A stretch of DNA of 64,000 bases from JBGMEA01 sp041447245 (GCA_041447245.1 JBGMEA010000026.1:230936-294935); one strand, 5' to 3'. Positions 8,774 to 18,921 are shown, counted from the first letter of the stretch. Numbers and translations are program-made. Notes: generated by a model from the letters alone, not told the origin.

Positions 8774-9202
8774 TTACTGTTTCAAACTTTGATAATCCAA
8801 ATAACTCTGCAGAATAATCTGAGCTGCCATTCTGTCAATTACCTGCTTTTTTTTCTTCCAATGAACCTGATCCATGTCCAACGCCCGCTCGGCTTCTTTC
8901 GTGGACAGCCGTTCATCCCAAAGTAGGGTTTCAATTCCGACTTCGGCGGATATTGCTTCATATTGTTCCCGTATTGTTTTTGCTTTATTCCCTTCGCTTC
9001 CGTCCATATTGATCGGATAGCCGATAATCAAACGAAAAACCTGATGTTTTTTGATCAGTTCCTGAATGGTCCGGATGTCTGCATCCAATCCTTTTGATTG
9101 AATGGTATCCACACCCTGTGCGGTATATCCGAGCAGATCGCTCACAGCAACACCGATACGGCTCGTCCCGAGATCCAAACACATGATTCTTCCCTGAAGC
9201 AA
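8774..9202 (-). CDS. ruvX: RuvX/YqgF resolvase-like RNase H-fold protein
   Basis: A putative Holliday junction resolvase, which in some bacteria instead processes the 16S rRNA 5' end. The RNase H-fold signature CLDLGTSRIGVAVSD is near the start; GYPINMDGSEG and WDERLSTKEAE are the other two conserved blocks, with a late catalytic-type Asp in QVIDRMAAQIIL. I prefer the TTG at 9202, because AAAGGAG stands 6 nt before it and it gives the usual ~142 aa; the longer frame to 9268 adds a Cys-rich tail not seen in the family. It is followed by DUF1292 and RNase J. Confidence 0.9.
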   Translation of the reverse strand: MLQGRIMCLDLGTSRIGVAVSDLLGYTAQGVDTIQSKGLDADIRTIQELIKKHQVFRLIIGYPINMDGSEGNKAKTIREQYEAISAEVGIETLLWDERLSTKEAERALDMDQVHWKKKKQVIDRMAAQIILQSYLDYQSLKQ

Positions 9203-9553
9203 ACAAGTCTCCTTTCCGAAAAGACAATTCATACACAAAATATGAGTATGACAGAATCGTCCACCCAAGTACTGTTTATCCGAATGTATCCGGCTGTGTC
9301 GAAAGTTTAAGGCAGTAACAAACGATCAAACAAAATTTCGCCTTTTCGACCGCGCACAAATCCAGATTAGTCTGCGTTATCAAACAAATCTTTTTTTTGC
9401 ACAAAAAGAAAAACGAACAGTCGGTACCAATGGATCGGATGAACGTCAAACACCTCTCACGCTCCAGCATTGCAATGCGCGGCGTATGTTATTGATTGAC
9501 TTTTCATAACGTTTATATGAACATCCCTGAGGATGTCAGATACGGATCAAAAC
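9203..9553. other. 350-bp gap between ruvX and ireB
   Basis: No gene is supported here. A 64-codon frame on the minus strand (9276-9470) has no SD and a Cys-rich composition. A small inverted repeat ACATCC-CTGA-GGATGT lies at 9521-9536. Reading leftward, TTGACG then 17 nt then TACCGA (near 9425-9455) is only a weak promoter match. In many relatives ireB and ruvX are nearly adjacent, so the gap is longer than expected. Confidence 0.4.
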
Positions 9554-9582
9554 GATGCGCAACAAATCATGCGTTGTGCATC
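9554..9582 (-). terminator. Terminator at the end of ireB
   Basis: On the minus strand GATGCACAAC and GTTGCGCATC form a 10-bp stem with one mismatch, followed by GTTTT. The stem includes the last ireB codons and stop. Confidence 0.6.
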
Positions 9583-9830
9583 AAATAATACGAGACGATT
9601 TCTTCCAACAACTCGTCTCGATCCAATTTGCGAATCAGGGAACGTGCGTCTTTATATGACGTAATATAAGTCGGGTCTCCGCTCATAATATATCCGACGA
9701 TCTGGTTGACGGGATTGTATCCCTTTTCGTCCAATGCATCCTTGACGCTGATCATCGTATTTTTTACCAGAATACTTTTTTCGGATTCCAAACTGAATTT
9801 CTGAGTGTCTTGGGATTGATTGTTGTCCAT
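9567..9830 (-). CDS. ireB: IreB family regulatory phosphoprotein
   Basis: A small protein of the IreB (DUF965, YrzL) family. In Enterococcus faecalis IreB is phosphorylated by the Ser/Thr kinase IreK and influences cephalosporin resistance. The conserved block [25 protein letters not shown] and the following YITSYKDAR and EELVxYY-type tail are clear. The Thr-rich N-terminus (DTQKF) is near the phosphorylation site region of the family. ATG 9830 is chosen because GGAGG is 5 nt upstream, giving 87 aa. It lies downstream of alaS, the usual place. Confidence 0.92.
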   Translation of the reverse strand: MDNNQSQDTQKFSLESEKSILVKNTMISVKDALDEKGYNPVNQIVGYIMSGDPTYITSYKDARSLIRKLDRDELLEEIVSYYLMHNA

Positions 9831-10004
9831 GACCGCCTCCCCCGCCATTGCATTACTTTATGCCAATAACGGAATATTGCAACTATAGTTTACCTGAAAA
9901 TTTTTCAATTGACAAGCTGTTTTCGTATATTTATTCGAAATGAATACAAACTGCCGCCTCAAAAATGAAATCGACAGTACTTTATCAGCAATTCATCTTA
10001 AGTT

Positions 10005-12644
10005 CTATGATAAAAAAAGTTCTTTCATTTTTTGAGCCGCAACCGCCACCGCTTCCTCAGCTTTTGCGATATCTTTGAGTCCTGCCTGTGCCATGTCCGG
10101 TCGGCCTCCTCCTCCGCTTCCGAGCGCCTGCGCCACAGTTTTGACAAGATTTCCGGCATGAAAACCTTCTGCAACGACATCCTTTGTCGCCGAAGCCAGC
10201 ATAAAGCCTTTCCCGTCGGATACGGAAACAAGGAATACCGCACCGCTTTGCAGTTTGTCTCTGATTTGGTCGGAAAGATTTCTCAGTCCGTCCATATCCA
10301 ATCCGTCCGATTTTGCGATCACGACATCCACCCCGCCGATCGTCTGTTTTGCCTCGGACAATTCTCCTGCCAGATCTCCGCTGGATTTGCGTTTCAATTC
10401 GGCGATTTCTTTTTGAAGTTTGCTGTTGGTTTCCATCAGATCCTTCATGCGAAACACCAGATTTTCCGGTGTGGTCTTCGCGATCTGCGCCGCATCCTCC
10501 AATTTTTCCTGCATCTGTCCGACGAGCTCATAAGCTTTTCTTCCGGTTACCGCTTCGATTCGTCTTACGCCGGCAGCAACTCCGCTTTCGGAGAGGATTT
10601 TGAACATGCCGGCGAATCCGACATTGCTCAGATGGCAGCCTCCGCACAGTTCCATCGAGTAGTCCCCGACTTTTACTACACGCACGGTCGTACCGTATTT
10701 TTCTCCGAATAATGCAGTCGCCCCGAGATTTTTCGCCTCGTTGATATCCGTTTCAAACCAGTCCACATCAGTGCATTCGCCGATCTGTTGATTAACAATC
10801 AATTCCACGCGTTTGATTTCATCTTCCGTCATTTTTTCGAAATGAGAGAAATCAAAGCGCAGTTTATCCGCCGTCACTTCGCTGCCTGCCTGATTGACAT
10901 GATTGCCCAATACAATTTTGAGTGCTTTATGCAGCAGATGCGTTGCCGTATGATTGCGCTGCACGTCCATACGATATGCTTCATCCACATACAGATAAAC
11001 GGTATCGGAAACGGAGAGTGTCCCTTCGGTTATGCTGAGAACGTGAATAAATTTATCGCCGCTTTTCTGCACATCTTTTACAACTGCACTGAAAGAATCG
11101 TTCGACACGGTGCCGATGTCGCCTACCTGTCCGCCGCTTTGCGCGTAGAACGGCGTATTCTGAACGATCATCAAACAATCATTCCCAGCCGATACAGACA
11201 ATTCGGACACATTATCTTTAATCAGACACAGCACTTCCGACTGATCGGTCAGCTGCTGATATCCCGTAAATTTGGTCGATTGCAGTTTGGATACAATCTG
11301 AGTCAGCTCATCTTTCCAACTCTCGATGGATTGCTTGCTGTGTGCTTCCGCAGACTGTTCCTTTTGATGCTTCATAGCGGAATCAAAGCCGTCCGTATCG
11401 ACGGATAAGCCATTTTCCTCCGCAATCTCCACAGTCAGTTCCAGCGGAAAACCGAACGTATCATATAAACGAAACGCATCGTCTCCTGCGATCACCGTTT
11501 CTTTTTTCTCTTTCGTGACATCGATCAGATCTTTGATCATGTCCATACCCTGTGCTATCGTTTCGTTGAATTTGGATTCTTCCACTTCCACGATTTTCAG
11601 GATACTGTCATAGTTTTCTTTCAATAGCGGATACGCTTCATAGGAAGTGTCGATGACTTTCTTCGCAACATCCGTCATGAAATGCCCTTCGATACCCAGC
11701 AGTTTTCCGTGTCTGACCGCCCTGCGGAACAGTCGGCGCAGCACATAGCCTCTGCCTTCGTTCGAGGGGATCACTCCGTCGGAGAGCATGAACACCACAC
11801 TGCGGATGTGATCGGTGATCACACGGATGGAAACGTCAGTTTTCGCATCTTCGTGATACGTTACTTTTGCGAGTTTGCAGATATAATCGAGGATATATCG
11901 CACGGTATCGACCTCAAACAGATTGTCCACACCCTGCACGGAAACGGCAAGACGTTCCAATCCCATACCCGTATCGATGTTCGGATGTTTGAGACGGTTG
12001 TAATTCCCTGCTTCGTCCTTATCAAATTGAGTAAATACAAGATTCCAGATTTCCACATATCGGTCGCAGTCGCAACCGACGTAACAGCCTTCTTTTCCGC
12101 AGCCGTATTGTTCTCCGCGGTCAAAATATATTTCGGAACAGGGTCCGCACGGACCGAGACCGATTTCCCAGAAATTATCTTCCTTGCCCATGCGAACAAT
12201 TTTTTCTCTGGGAATTCCCATCGTCTTTTCCCATATTTCAAACGCTTCGTCATCTTCTTCATATACGGTGACATACAGTCTTTCGGCGGGAATGCCGACC
12301 GTTTCCGTCAGAAATTCCCACGCCCAGGCGATTGCTTCTTTTTTGAAGTAGTCACCAAAGGAGAAATTGCCCAACATCTCAAAAAACGTGCCGTGTCTGG
12401 CTGTCTTGCCGACATTTTCGATATCCGGCGTACGGATGCATTTCTGGCAAGTCGTCACCCGTTTTCTCGGAGGAGTTTCCTGTCCTGTGAAATACGGCTT
12501 GAGCGGGGCCATACCGGAATTGATCAGCAGCAGACTTTTGTCATTATGCGGAATGAGCGAAAAGCTGTCCATACGCAGATGCCCTTTGCTTTCAAAAAAT
12601 TCCAAAAACATTGATCGTAACTCGTTTAAACCGTATTCTTTCAT
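10005..12644 (-). CDS. alaS: Alanyl-tRNA synthetase
   Basis: Class II AlaRS, 879 aa. The catalytic domain begins LNELRSMFLEFFESKGH and contains RRVTTCQKCIR and the GRGYVLRRLFRRA motif. The editing domain carries RNHTATHLLH and the zinc-site segment ELCGGCH. The C-terminal coiled linker and C-Ala domain follow (SGGGGRPDMAQAG). The longer open frame adds 40 residues of non-family sequence; ATG 12644 has GGAGG 4 nt upstream and is the start. No T-box leader is visible in the ~50-nt 5' UTR. Confidence 0.97.
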   Translation of the reverse strand: MKEYGLNELRSMFLEFFESKGHLRMDSFSLIPHNDKSLLLINSGMAPLKPYFTGQETPPRKRVTTCQKCIRTPDIENVGKTARHGTFFEMLGNFSFGDYFKKEAIAWAWEFLTETVGIPAERLYVTVYEEDDEAFEIWEKTMGIPREKIVRMGKEDNFWEIGLGPCGPCSEIYFDRGEQYGCGKEGCYVGCDCDRYVEIWNLVFTQFDKDEAGNYNRLKHPNIDTGMGLERLAVSVQGVDNLFEVDTVRYILDYICKLAKVTYHEDAKTDVSIRVITDHIRSVVFMLSDGVIPSNEGRGYVLRRLFRRAVRHGKLLGIEGHFMTDVAKKVIDTSYEAYPLLKENYDSILKIVEVEESKFNETIAQGMDMIKDLIDVTKEKKETVIAGDDAFRLYDTFGFPLELTVEIAEENGLSVDTDGFDSAMKHQKEQSAEAHSKQSIESWKDELTQIVSKLQSTKFTGYQQLTDQSEVLCLIKDNVSELSVSAGNDCLMIVQNTPFYAQSGGQVGDIGTVSNDSFSAVVKDVQKSGDKFIHVLSITEGTLSVSDTVYLYVDEAYRMDVQRNHTATHLLHKALKIVLGNHVNQAGSEVTADKLRFDFSHFEKMTEDEIKRVELIVNQQIGECTDVDWFETDINEAKNLGATALFGEKYGTTVRVVKVGDYSMELCGGCHLSNVGFAGMFKILSESGVAAGVRRIEAVTGRKAYELVGQMQEKLEDAAQIAKTTPENLVFRMKDLMETNSKLQKEIAELKRKSSGDLAGELSEAKQTIGGVDVVIAKSDGLDMDGLRNLSDQIRDKLQSGAVFLVSVSDGKGFMLASATKDVVAEGFHAGNLVKTVAQALGSGGGGRPDMAQAGLKDIAKAEEAVAVAAQKMKELFLS

Positions 12645-12702
12645 GATTCCTCCGGATCTGTTGGTTCGTCGGATTTTTTCTTGGAAAAATCCACAGTAAT
12701 AT

Positions 12703-12731
12703 ATTATATAACATTTCGGCGGAATGTCCAA
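12703..12731 (-). promoter_or_regulatory. alaS promoter
   Basis: On the minus strand TTGGAC and TATAAT are separated by 17 nt, about 60 nt ahead of the alaS ATG. It is a near-consensus vegetative promoter. Confidence 0.65.
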
Positions 12732-12747
12732 CAGAATCGCATGAATT

Positions 12748-12785
12748 AAAGAATTCTTCGGCATCTTTCACGCGAAGAATTCTTT
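12748..12785. terminator. Terminator hairpin after the Bce-like operon
   Basis: AAAGAATTCTTCG (12748-12760) pairs perfectly with CGAAGAATTCTTT (12773-12785). It lies between the end of the permease gene and the alaS promoter. The T tract on the minus strand is short (TTTAATT); the plus-strand one is longer, though no plus-strand gene precedes it. Confidence 0.6.
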
Positions 12786-12849
12786 TTTGCGAGAATGTCC
12801 ATCCTTGTCGTCAATCAACGGAAACAAGTCACGGGATGAATCATTTTCT

Positions 12850-14841
12850 TTATTTGTTTTTCGTAATCATGGATTTGCTGCCGTAATAAGTCGCCAGAAA
12901 ATATCCGCCGTAAACGGCCAGAACAAATACCGCTGTCATCAGCAGGTTTTTGGTCACATTAATATCTCCGATGCTGGCGATTGCGGTATTGGTCACATAA
13001 AGTCCCACCACCGAATGCACGCAGGCCAGCAGAAGAGGCATCGCAAAGTAAATGGCAATCTGCTTGAATATCGCACGATTGATCATTGTCTCATCAACCC
13101 CGATTTTTCGCAGGATATCATAACGCTGTCTGTTATCAGCTACTTCCGAGAGCTGTTGCAGTGCAAGCACCGCAGCACTTGTCAGCAGAAAGATAATCCC
13201 GAGATAGATGCCGATAAAAGAAATGATCGCACTGGATCCTGCATATGAATCCGTCACGACGCTGCGGATATTAATTGCCATCGTGTCCGAATCATCCAAT
13301 ACATTCGTAGCCTGTTCCAGCCTATTTTGCAATTCGGTGCTGCAGTTGAAATTCACGATTTCGCTGTATACCGCCGCATCCGTCACCATCGCATCCGGCA
13401 CAATCAGCATCAATAATTCACTCCCCATGGAAGTGGAGAGACTTTGTGTCAGCAATTTCGGATACACATTATAAGTATCTCCTTTCAATTCAATCGTGTG
13501 ATTTTCTTTCAAATAAAGCTGCAGCACATCATCAAGAGTTTTGGATTGCGCCGCATAATCGGAGAACAGTGCCACCGTACTGCCATCGAGAACGATGGGA
13601 TCCCCGCCGAGCGCTTCCATGATTTTGTTGTAATCTGACTGCGTGACCATCATCATCGGAGCAGAGAATAAAGTGTCCGTGCTTTTCAATTCATTCGGCA
13701 TGGAATCTTTAACTTTATCCAACACAGCACCGGCAGTAATTCCCGCATCCAAATACTCATGATAATCGTAAGTCCGAGCGGTATAATCGTTCAGATCGAT
13801 TCCGTCCAGCTTCAGAATGTTTTCTGTGGAAACAGAGGGATCATAATTGGATATCGAAACATCAAACGGAATCGAATTTCGAATGCTGGAGTTCAGCACT
13901 GTGTTGATTCCAAGACCCGCACTCAAAATACCGATCGTGCAAAACAACATCAAACAGATGAAGGACATCGACACAAACGCACTGTTCACCCGACTGTTGA
14001 CCTGACGCAGCACAAACATATTCAATCCTTTGTAATAACGGCGCTTATTTGCCTGCATGACCCGAAGGAAAAATCCGGACAACGATGCAAAAAACAAAAA
14101 TGTCCCAACAGATCCCATGATAATTTCAATCAACAGTTTTCTGTCAAACTCGACAATCCCGTTTTTGATCACCATCGCATAGGCCGTTCCCAGAAGGGCA
14201 ATGGAAAGCACAAACAAAATCAGCGTGAACGCGTTGCTTCTGACTTTGGGTTGCTCATTTTGGCGCTCCGCATAGATCAGATCAATCAGTTTATATTTTG
14301 AAATCGCAACCGTGCTGAACAGAATTGCAACAAGAAATATGATTCCGAAATACAGAATCGTTTTAAAAAATGCTGCCGATGAGAACACAAACTGATACTT
14401 CGTCATATCGGTGTCGAACAGTTTTACGAGTATCAGAGACAGCCACTGGGATGCAAACACGCCGAACAACAATCCAAGGGCTAATGAAAAGATACCGATA
14501 ATGACCGTTTCCGAAATCAGAATACGGGCAATTTTAGATTTTTCCATGCCGAGCGTCATATACAGACCCAGCTCTTTTTTCCTTCGGCGAATCAGAAAGT
14601 TGTTTGCGAACACGATCAAAAAGCCAAGAATACATGACACAAATACCGAAATCGCACCGATCAGACTGGCAAGATTCTGCAGTGCCCGGTTGGCAGACTC
14701 TGAAAGAGTGAGCATGGACTGCTGCGCATCAACCGAGTTGAATACATAAAAAATACAGACAGCAAACGCAAGCGTAAAAAAGTACAGGGTATAATTTTTA
14801 TAGCTGCGTCTGACATTTCTTAACGACAGCTTAAATAACAT
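12850..14841 (-). CDS. BceB-like ABC transporter permease (FtsX family)
   Basis: A 663-aa permease with the Bce layout: one N-terminal helix, three helices (about 55-75, 110-135, 155-180), two more near 200-250, a helix at ~285, a large extracellular domain of ~200 residues (about 310-520), and a final group of three helices with an FtsX domain. These permeases sense and remove cell-wall-targeting peptides such as bacitracin and signal to a partner kinase. GGAGGTGA precedes ATG 14841 by 8 nt, so that codon is chosen over the in-frame GTG at 14853. The start overlaps the ATPase gene. Confidence 0.9.
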   Translation of the reverse strand: MLFKLSLRNVRRSYKNYTLYFFTLAFAVCIFYVFNSVDAQQSMLTLSESANRALQNLASLIGAISVFVSCILGFLIVFANNFLIRRRKKELGLYMTLGMEKSKIARILISETVIIGIFSLALGLLFGVFASQWLSLILVKLFDTDMTKYQFVFSSAAFFKTILYFGIIFLVAILFSTVAISKYKLIDLIYAERQNEQPKVRSNAFTLILFVLSIALLGTAYAMVIKNGIVEFDRKLLIEIIMGSVGTFLFFASLSGFFLRVMQANKRRYYKGLNMFVLRQVNSRVNSAFVSMSFICLMLFCTIGILSAGLGINTVLNSSIRNSIPFDVSISNYDPSVSTENILKLDGIDLNDYTARTYDYHEYLDAGITAGAVLDKVKDSMPNELKSTDTLFSAPMMMVTQSDYNKIMEALGGDPIVLDGSTVALFSDYAAQSKTLDDVLQLYLKENHTIELKGDTYNVYPKLLTQSLSTSMGSELLMLIVPDAMVTDAAVYSEIVNFNCSTELQNRLEQATNVLDDSDTMAINIRSVVTDSYAGSSAIISFIGIYLGIIFLLTSAAVLALQQLSEVADNRQRYDILRKIGVDETMINRAIFKQIAIYFAMPLLLACVHSVVGLYVTNTAIASIGDINVTKNLLMTAVFVLAVYGGYFLATYYGSKSMITKNK

Positions 14842-15598
14842 TGCTTGCGTCACCTCCGAGGAGCGTCACAACATCGATGATCTTACCAAAAAATTCTTTT
14901 CTGGGCGATTCGCCTTTAATGATCTGATTAAAAATCTTTCCGTCTTTGATAAACAGAATTCTGCTGCAATAGCTCGCGGCAAACGCGTCATGCGTCACCA
15001 TCAGGATGGATGCTCCGAATTCATGATTCAGGTTCAGCATGCTTTCGAGCAGAATGCGGGATGCTTTCGAATCGAGCGCTCCGGTCGGTTCATCCGCCAG
15101 GATCAACGCAGGATTGGTGATAATCGCGCGCGCAGCCGCGACACGCTGCCGCTGTCCGCCCGAAAGTTGGTAGGGAAATTTCCCCAGAATTTCTGTAATA
15201 TCAAGCTTTTGCGCAATCTGCATCACGCGCTGTTCCGCTTTTTTATGCGGCACAGCGGATATCGTCAGCGGCAAAATCATGTTTTCATAAGCAGTCATGG
15301 TATCCAACAGATTGAAATCCTGAAAGATAAAACCCAGTTCTTCCCGTCTGAATTTTGACAGTGCTCTGCTTTTCATTTTCGTCAGTTCCTCCCCCCGCAC
15401 GGTGATGTATCCGCTCGACACCTGATCGATGGTCGAAATACAGTTCAAAAGCGTCGTTTTTCCGCTGCCCGATGCCCCCATGATTCCGACAAATTCCCCT
15501 TCCTCTACAGAAAACGAGACCTGATCCAATGCTTTGGTGATATTGCCTTTATTTCCGTAATACTTTTCGATATTTGTTACACTCAGTATTTCACTCAT
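14831..15598 (-). CDS. BceA-like ABC transporter ATP-binding protein
   Basis: A 255-aa ABC ATPase. Walker A is GASGSGKT, the Q-loop lies in [10 protein letters not shown], the signature is LSGGQRQR, Walker B is [12 protein letters not shown] and the switch His is in VTHD. The sequence is of the LolD/MacB/Bce group. ATG 15598 has GGAGG 5 nt upstream. It pairs with the overlapping FtsX-type permease to make a peptide-detoxification pump and sensor. Confidence 0.92.
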   Translation of the reverse strand: MSEILSVTNIEKYYGNKGNITKALDQVSFSVEEGEFVGIMGASGSGKTTLLNCISTIDQVSSGYITVRGEELTKMKSRALSKFRREELGFIFQDFNLLDTMTAYENMILPLTISAVPHKKAEQRVMQIAQKLDITEILGKFPYQLSGGQRQRVAAARAIITNPALILADEPTGALDSKASRILLESMLNLNHEFGASILMVTHDAFAASYCSRILFIKDGKIFNQIIKGESPRKEFFGKIIDVVTLLGGDASNVI

Positions 15599-15685
15599 GG
15601 CAACCTCCATTCTTAATTGGTTTCATTTTACTGTCCGAGTTAAATTCTTACCATCGAATTTTCTTACGGTTTTCTTACAGTTTTG

Positions 15686-16708
15686 TCACTTAAGCACGTC
15701 CGTGACGGAACTTCTCGGAAATATGATCCGAATGGTTGTTCCCTGCCCTGCCTGCGATTCCGCTTCCAGTCCGAGACCCAATTTGTTGCATAGTTTTTTG
15801 CAAATATAAAGGCCCATCCCGGTGGATTTTTCGCCCGACCTTCCATTCGTTCCCGTAAAACCTTTATCAAAGATTCTTCCCAGCTCCGACGCAACGATTC
15901 CGATGCCGTTATCCATGACAGACAGTACTGTATTATTACTGGTTTTCTGAGCGGAAATAACAAGTGACGGCTGCACGATGCGGGAGTACTTCACCGCATT
16001 CCCGATGATCTGATCCAAGATGAAAACGATCCATTTCGCATCACTTAAAACAAAAATATCCAAATCCTGCATAGTAACCGACAGTTTCTTTTGGATCAGC
16101 GCTTTGGAATTTTTTCGGATTGCCTCGTTGCATACATTTTGCAGGGACAGCTCTTTGATAAGATAATCCTTATCTACATTATTGCTTCTGGAATAGAACA
16201 ATACCTGCTGTACATCGTCTTCGATTTTTTCCAATTCATCATTCAGGCTGACCAGCAAAGCATTCTTTTCCGCATTCTGCAGCATCAGTTTCGATGACGC
16301 AATCGGAGTTTTGATTTCATGCACCCACAGTTCGATATATTCCCGATAGCTTTCCTGTATCTCACGATAAGAGGCGATTTCATCCAGACAGGCTTTGTCG
16401 CTTCCCTGAAGGATATCATACAGGATCATCCCCTCCGTGAAATCCGGTCTGCGGATCATTTCCGTAATGAGATTCTTTTTTTCAAGATTTTCGAAGATCA
16501 TCAGCAAATCACGATAAAATTCGCTTTTTGCTCGATATTCCACCAACAGCGGAATGAACATACCCAAAACGAACAGAATGCAGATCAACATTACCACATT
16601 AAAAAAAGAATCATCCGCCAGTGCGGCAAACGCCATGCTGCCGCAGACCACGATGATTGCTGAGAGCAGATACCATTTTTTTTCTCTGATAAATATCATC
16701 GGATTCAT
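15686..16708 (-). CDS. BceS-like intramembrane-sensing histidine kinase
   Basis: A 340-aa kinase with two N-terminal membrane helices (about 13-31 and 36-55) and almost no extracellular loop, so it cannot sense ligands by itself. The phosphoacceptor block is ELWVHEIKTPIASSKL, and the ATPase domain has N, DNGIGI, KGFTGTNGRS and GMGLY boxes. In Bce systems this kinase is driven by the partner ABC permease. Its start overlaps the response-regulator stop by 4 nt, and it precedes the ABC genes by about 90 nt. Confidence 0.92.
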   Translation of the reverse strand: MNPMIFIREKKWYLLSAIIVVCGSMAFAALADDSFFNVVMLICILFVLGMFIPLLVEYRAKSEFYRDLLMIFENLEKKNLITEMIRRPDFTEGMILYDILQGSDKACLDEIASYREIQESYREYIELWVHEIKTPIASSKLMLQNAEKNALLVSLNDELEKIEDDVQQVLFYSRSNNVDKDYLIKELSLQNVCNEAIRKNSKALIQKKLSVTMQDLDIFVLSDAKWIVFILDQIIGNAVKYSRIVQPSLVISAQKTSNNTVLSVMDNGIGIVASELGRIFDKGFTGTNGRSGEKSTGMGLYICKKLCNKLGLGLEAESQAGQGTTIRIIFPRSSVTDVLK

Positions 16709-17376
16709 TGCATCAGATACCCCATTCCCCGCTTTGTTTCAATTTTTCCGTCTAAACCGATATCGGCAAGTTTTTTTCTCAGGCGGTTAATATTCACGGT
16801 AAGCGTATTATCGTCTACGAACAGATCGCTGTTCCAAAGCTGCGTCATCAATTCATCCCTTGTCACAATCCGTCCTCGTTTTTCCGCCAACGCAGTCAGA
16901 ATTTTCAGTTCGTTTTTTGTTAAATCTATTGTGTTTGTTTCATATTCCAACAAGCTCTTCGATAGATGAATCCGAAAGTCTCCCAACTCGACAATATCGT
17001 TCGGCGTTTCTTTATATACCCGTTTCAATACCGACGCGATGCGCAAAAGCAGAATCTGGGTGTTGAACGGTTTGGTCACAAAATCATCCGCGCCGACATG
17101 CATCGCCAACATTTCATCCGATTCGCTGTCTCTGCTCGTCACAACGATAATCGGCAGATCGGATTCTTTGCGCAGCATGCGGCTGAGTTCAAATCCATTC
17201 GTAATAGGAAGGTTCAGATCCAACAGAATAAGATGCGGTTGAAGCTGCAAAATATCAGAAAGCAGGTGATCGGTAATCGGAGGAGCCACGCAGTCATAAT
17301 CATTTACTGTCAGAAAAATGTTCAGTTCATCCCTGATTTTCTCATTGTCTTCGACAATACAAATTTTTTTCTTCAT
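16705..17376 (-). CDS. BceR-like OmpR-family response regulator
   Basis: A 223-aa regulator. The receiver domain has acidic VEDN at the start, the phosphoacceptor Asp in LLDLNLP, and VTKPF with the conserved Lys. The winged-helix output domain covers about 125-223 and ends in RGMGYLM. ATG 17376 fits the family N-terminus (MKKKICIVEDN); the longer frame adds 19 unrelated residues. It probably activates the downstream kinase and ABC genes. An extended -10 (TGTTATAAT, -10 at 17399-17404) lies just upstream. Confidence 0.93.
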   Translation of the reverse strand: MKKKICIVEDNEKIRDELNIFLTVNDYDCVAPPITDHLLSDILQLQPHLILLDLNLPITNGFELSRMLRKESDLPIIVVTSRDSESDEMLAMHVGADDFVTKPFNTQILLLRIASVLKRVYKETPNDIVELGDFRIHLSKSLLEYETNTIDLTKNELKILTALAEKRGRIVTRDELMTQLWNSDLFVDDNTLTVNINRLRKKLADIGLDGKIETKRGMGYLMQ

Positions 17377-17455
17377 TTCCAACCCGTTTTTTTGTTCTAT
17401 TATAACACAATTGCGAACATTATCTCCGGACAACGCTTACACGGCACAAACAAAA

Positions 17456-17477
17456 AAGCAGCCCATCCGGGCTGCTT
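17456..17477 (-). terminator. Terminator after folC
   Basis: AAGCAGCCC and GGGCTGCTT form a 9-bp stem with a 4-nt loop, followed on the minus strand by TTTTTG. Confidence 0.88.
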
Positions 17478-17483
17478 CGGATA

Positions 17484-18806
17484 TCATTTTGCGTGTTTTG
17501 CAATCAGTCCGCTCAGGATTGTGCGAGCTTCACCGATCATATACAGCGAACCGGTGAATGCGAAAATCTCGTCTGTTTTGGAAAAGTCAAGGTAATCGCC
17601 GATTTCCCCGAAATGTTTGAGCGCATGTGCGGGAATGTTCGGATAATGTTCTTTGATGTATGCCGTCATTTCTTCCGCGGGAATCGCTCTGGCATCATTC
17701 GGTGTCAGGGTATAAATCTCTTTTGCGACGGTTGTCAGCAGAGCAAGAGATTCATCGACCTGCTTGTCGTTGAGCATGCCATAGAACAGATTGACTTTTT
17801 TGCCTTCGAAATATTTTTTCACGTTCGTGACAAACGAAGTGATTCCTTCAATGTTATGTCCGCCGTCAATGACGATAATTGGGTTTCGGTTCATGATTTC
17901 GAAACGCCCCGTGAATACCACTCGTTTCAATCCGGAACGGATCGCCTGCGGTGTAATGTTCCAGCCTTTTTTCTTTAGGATTTCCAAAATATTCAGTACA
18001 TTGAGCACATTGTATTTCTGATGTTCTCCGAGCAGTCTCAAGTCAAATTCGTCGATGCCGAGCACCGAGTCTTTCTTTAAATATTTCAGATGCTGTCCGT
18101 CAATCGAACTGCTCATTAATTCAATATCTTTCGCGTGATTGCGATGCACCACAGCATTCATTTCTTTTGCCGTTTTGTTAATTTCTTCAACGATTTCGTC
18201 GCTGTTCAGGCAGTAAACGCTCACTTCGTAATTTTGTTTGATGATACCGGCTTTCTCATGGGCGATTTCCCGAATCGTATTGCCGAGATAAAGCATATGA
18301 TCAAAGCTGATGCTCACAATTGCCGCAGCTTCCGCAGTCGGAATCACATTGGTGGCATCCAGACGTCCGCCCATCCCGACTTCCAACACAATAATATCGA
18401 CCTTCTGTGACCAAAAATAGACCAGCGCAATCGCAGTAACCACTTCAAACTCCGTCGGATGGGGATTGCCTGCGTCCACCAGTTTTTCAATAGCGGTCTT
18501 CACAGTCTGCGTGGCATCAGCCAAATCCTGTCTGTCGATCGGCGTATTGTTGATCTGAATTCGTTCGGTAAATTCCTCCAAAAAAGGAGAAATATATAGA
18601 CCTGTTTTATATCCGCAATCCTGCAGGATGTAGGAAAGCATCGTCGAGGTGGAACCTTTTCCGTTCGTTCCGGCGATATGGACAAATTTCAGATCCTTCT
18701 GAGGATCGCCGAGATATCCCATTAATCTGGATATGTTTTCGAGTCCGAGTTTCTGTCCGAATTTGTATGTGCCGTGGATATAATCCAATGCTTCCTGATA
18801 ATTCAT
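17484..18806 (-). CDS. folC: Folylpolyglutamate synthase / dihydrofolate synthase
   Basis: A Mur-ligase-type enzyme (440 aa) that adds glutamate to folates and may also make dihydrofolate. The P-loop is HIAGTNGKGST (about 44-54). EVGMGGRLDATNVI, SFDHMLYLGNT, EKAGIIK and IDGGHN are the conserved blocks. ATG 18806 has AGGAG 4 nt upstream. No other folate genes are nearby; it is monocistronic between its promoter and terminator. Confidence 0.94.
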   Translation of the reverse strand: MNYQEALDYIHGTYKFGQKLGLENISRLMGYLGDPQKDLKFVHIAGTNGKGSTSTMLSYILQDCGYKTGLYISPFLEEFTERIQINNTPIDRQDLADATQTVKTAIEKLVDAGNPHPTEFEVVTAIALVYFWSQKVDIIVLEVGMGGRLDATNVIPTAEAAAIVSISFDHMLYLGNTIREIAHEKAGIIKQNYEVSVYCLNSDEIVEEINKTAKEMNAVVHRNHAKDIELMSSSIDGQHLKYLKKDSVLGIDEFDLRLLGEHQKYNVLNVLNILEILKKKGWNITPQAIRSGLKRVVFTGRFEIMNRNPIIVIDGGHNIEGITSFVTNVKKYFEGKKVNLFYGMLNDKQVDESLALLTTVAKEIYTLTPNDARAIPAEEMTAYIKEHYPNIPAHALKHFGEIGDYLDFSKTDEIFAFTGSLYMIGEARTILSGLIAKHAK

Positions 18807-18857
18807 AGTACTCCTGTTCTGTGCCGGAAGACTCCGGTTCAAGTGAAATCGTCTTAT

Positions 18858-18885
18858 ATTATATCATAATGAAACAAACGTGCAA
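18858..18885 (-). promoter_or_regulatory. folC promoter
   Basis: Minus strand TTGCAC, 16-nt spacer, TATAAT, about 50 nt before folC. It is divergent from the DUF1638 promoter. Confidence 0.55.
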
Positions 18886-18921
18886 TATCTTCGAATAAAA
18901 AGCGTGATGTTTCATTTCAGG

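Noticed and set aside
9276..9470. 64-codon ORF in the ruvX-ireB gap
   Set aside because: No SD, unusual Cys/Phe-rich composition, no homology that I recognise; treated as chance.
11682..12614. 310-codon open frame opposite alaS
   Set aside because: Complete overlap with the catalytic domain of alaS, no SD and no recognisable protein features.
12645..12764. T-box leader before alaS
   Set aside because: The promoter leaves only about 50 nt of leader, too short for a T-box, and no T-box core sequence is present.
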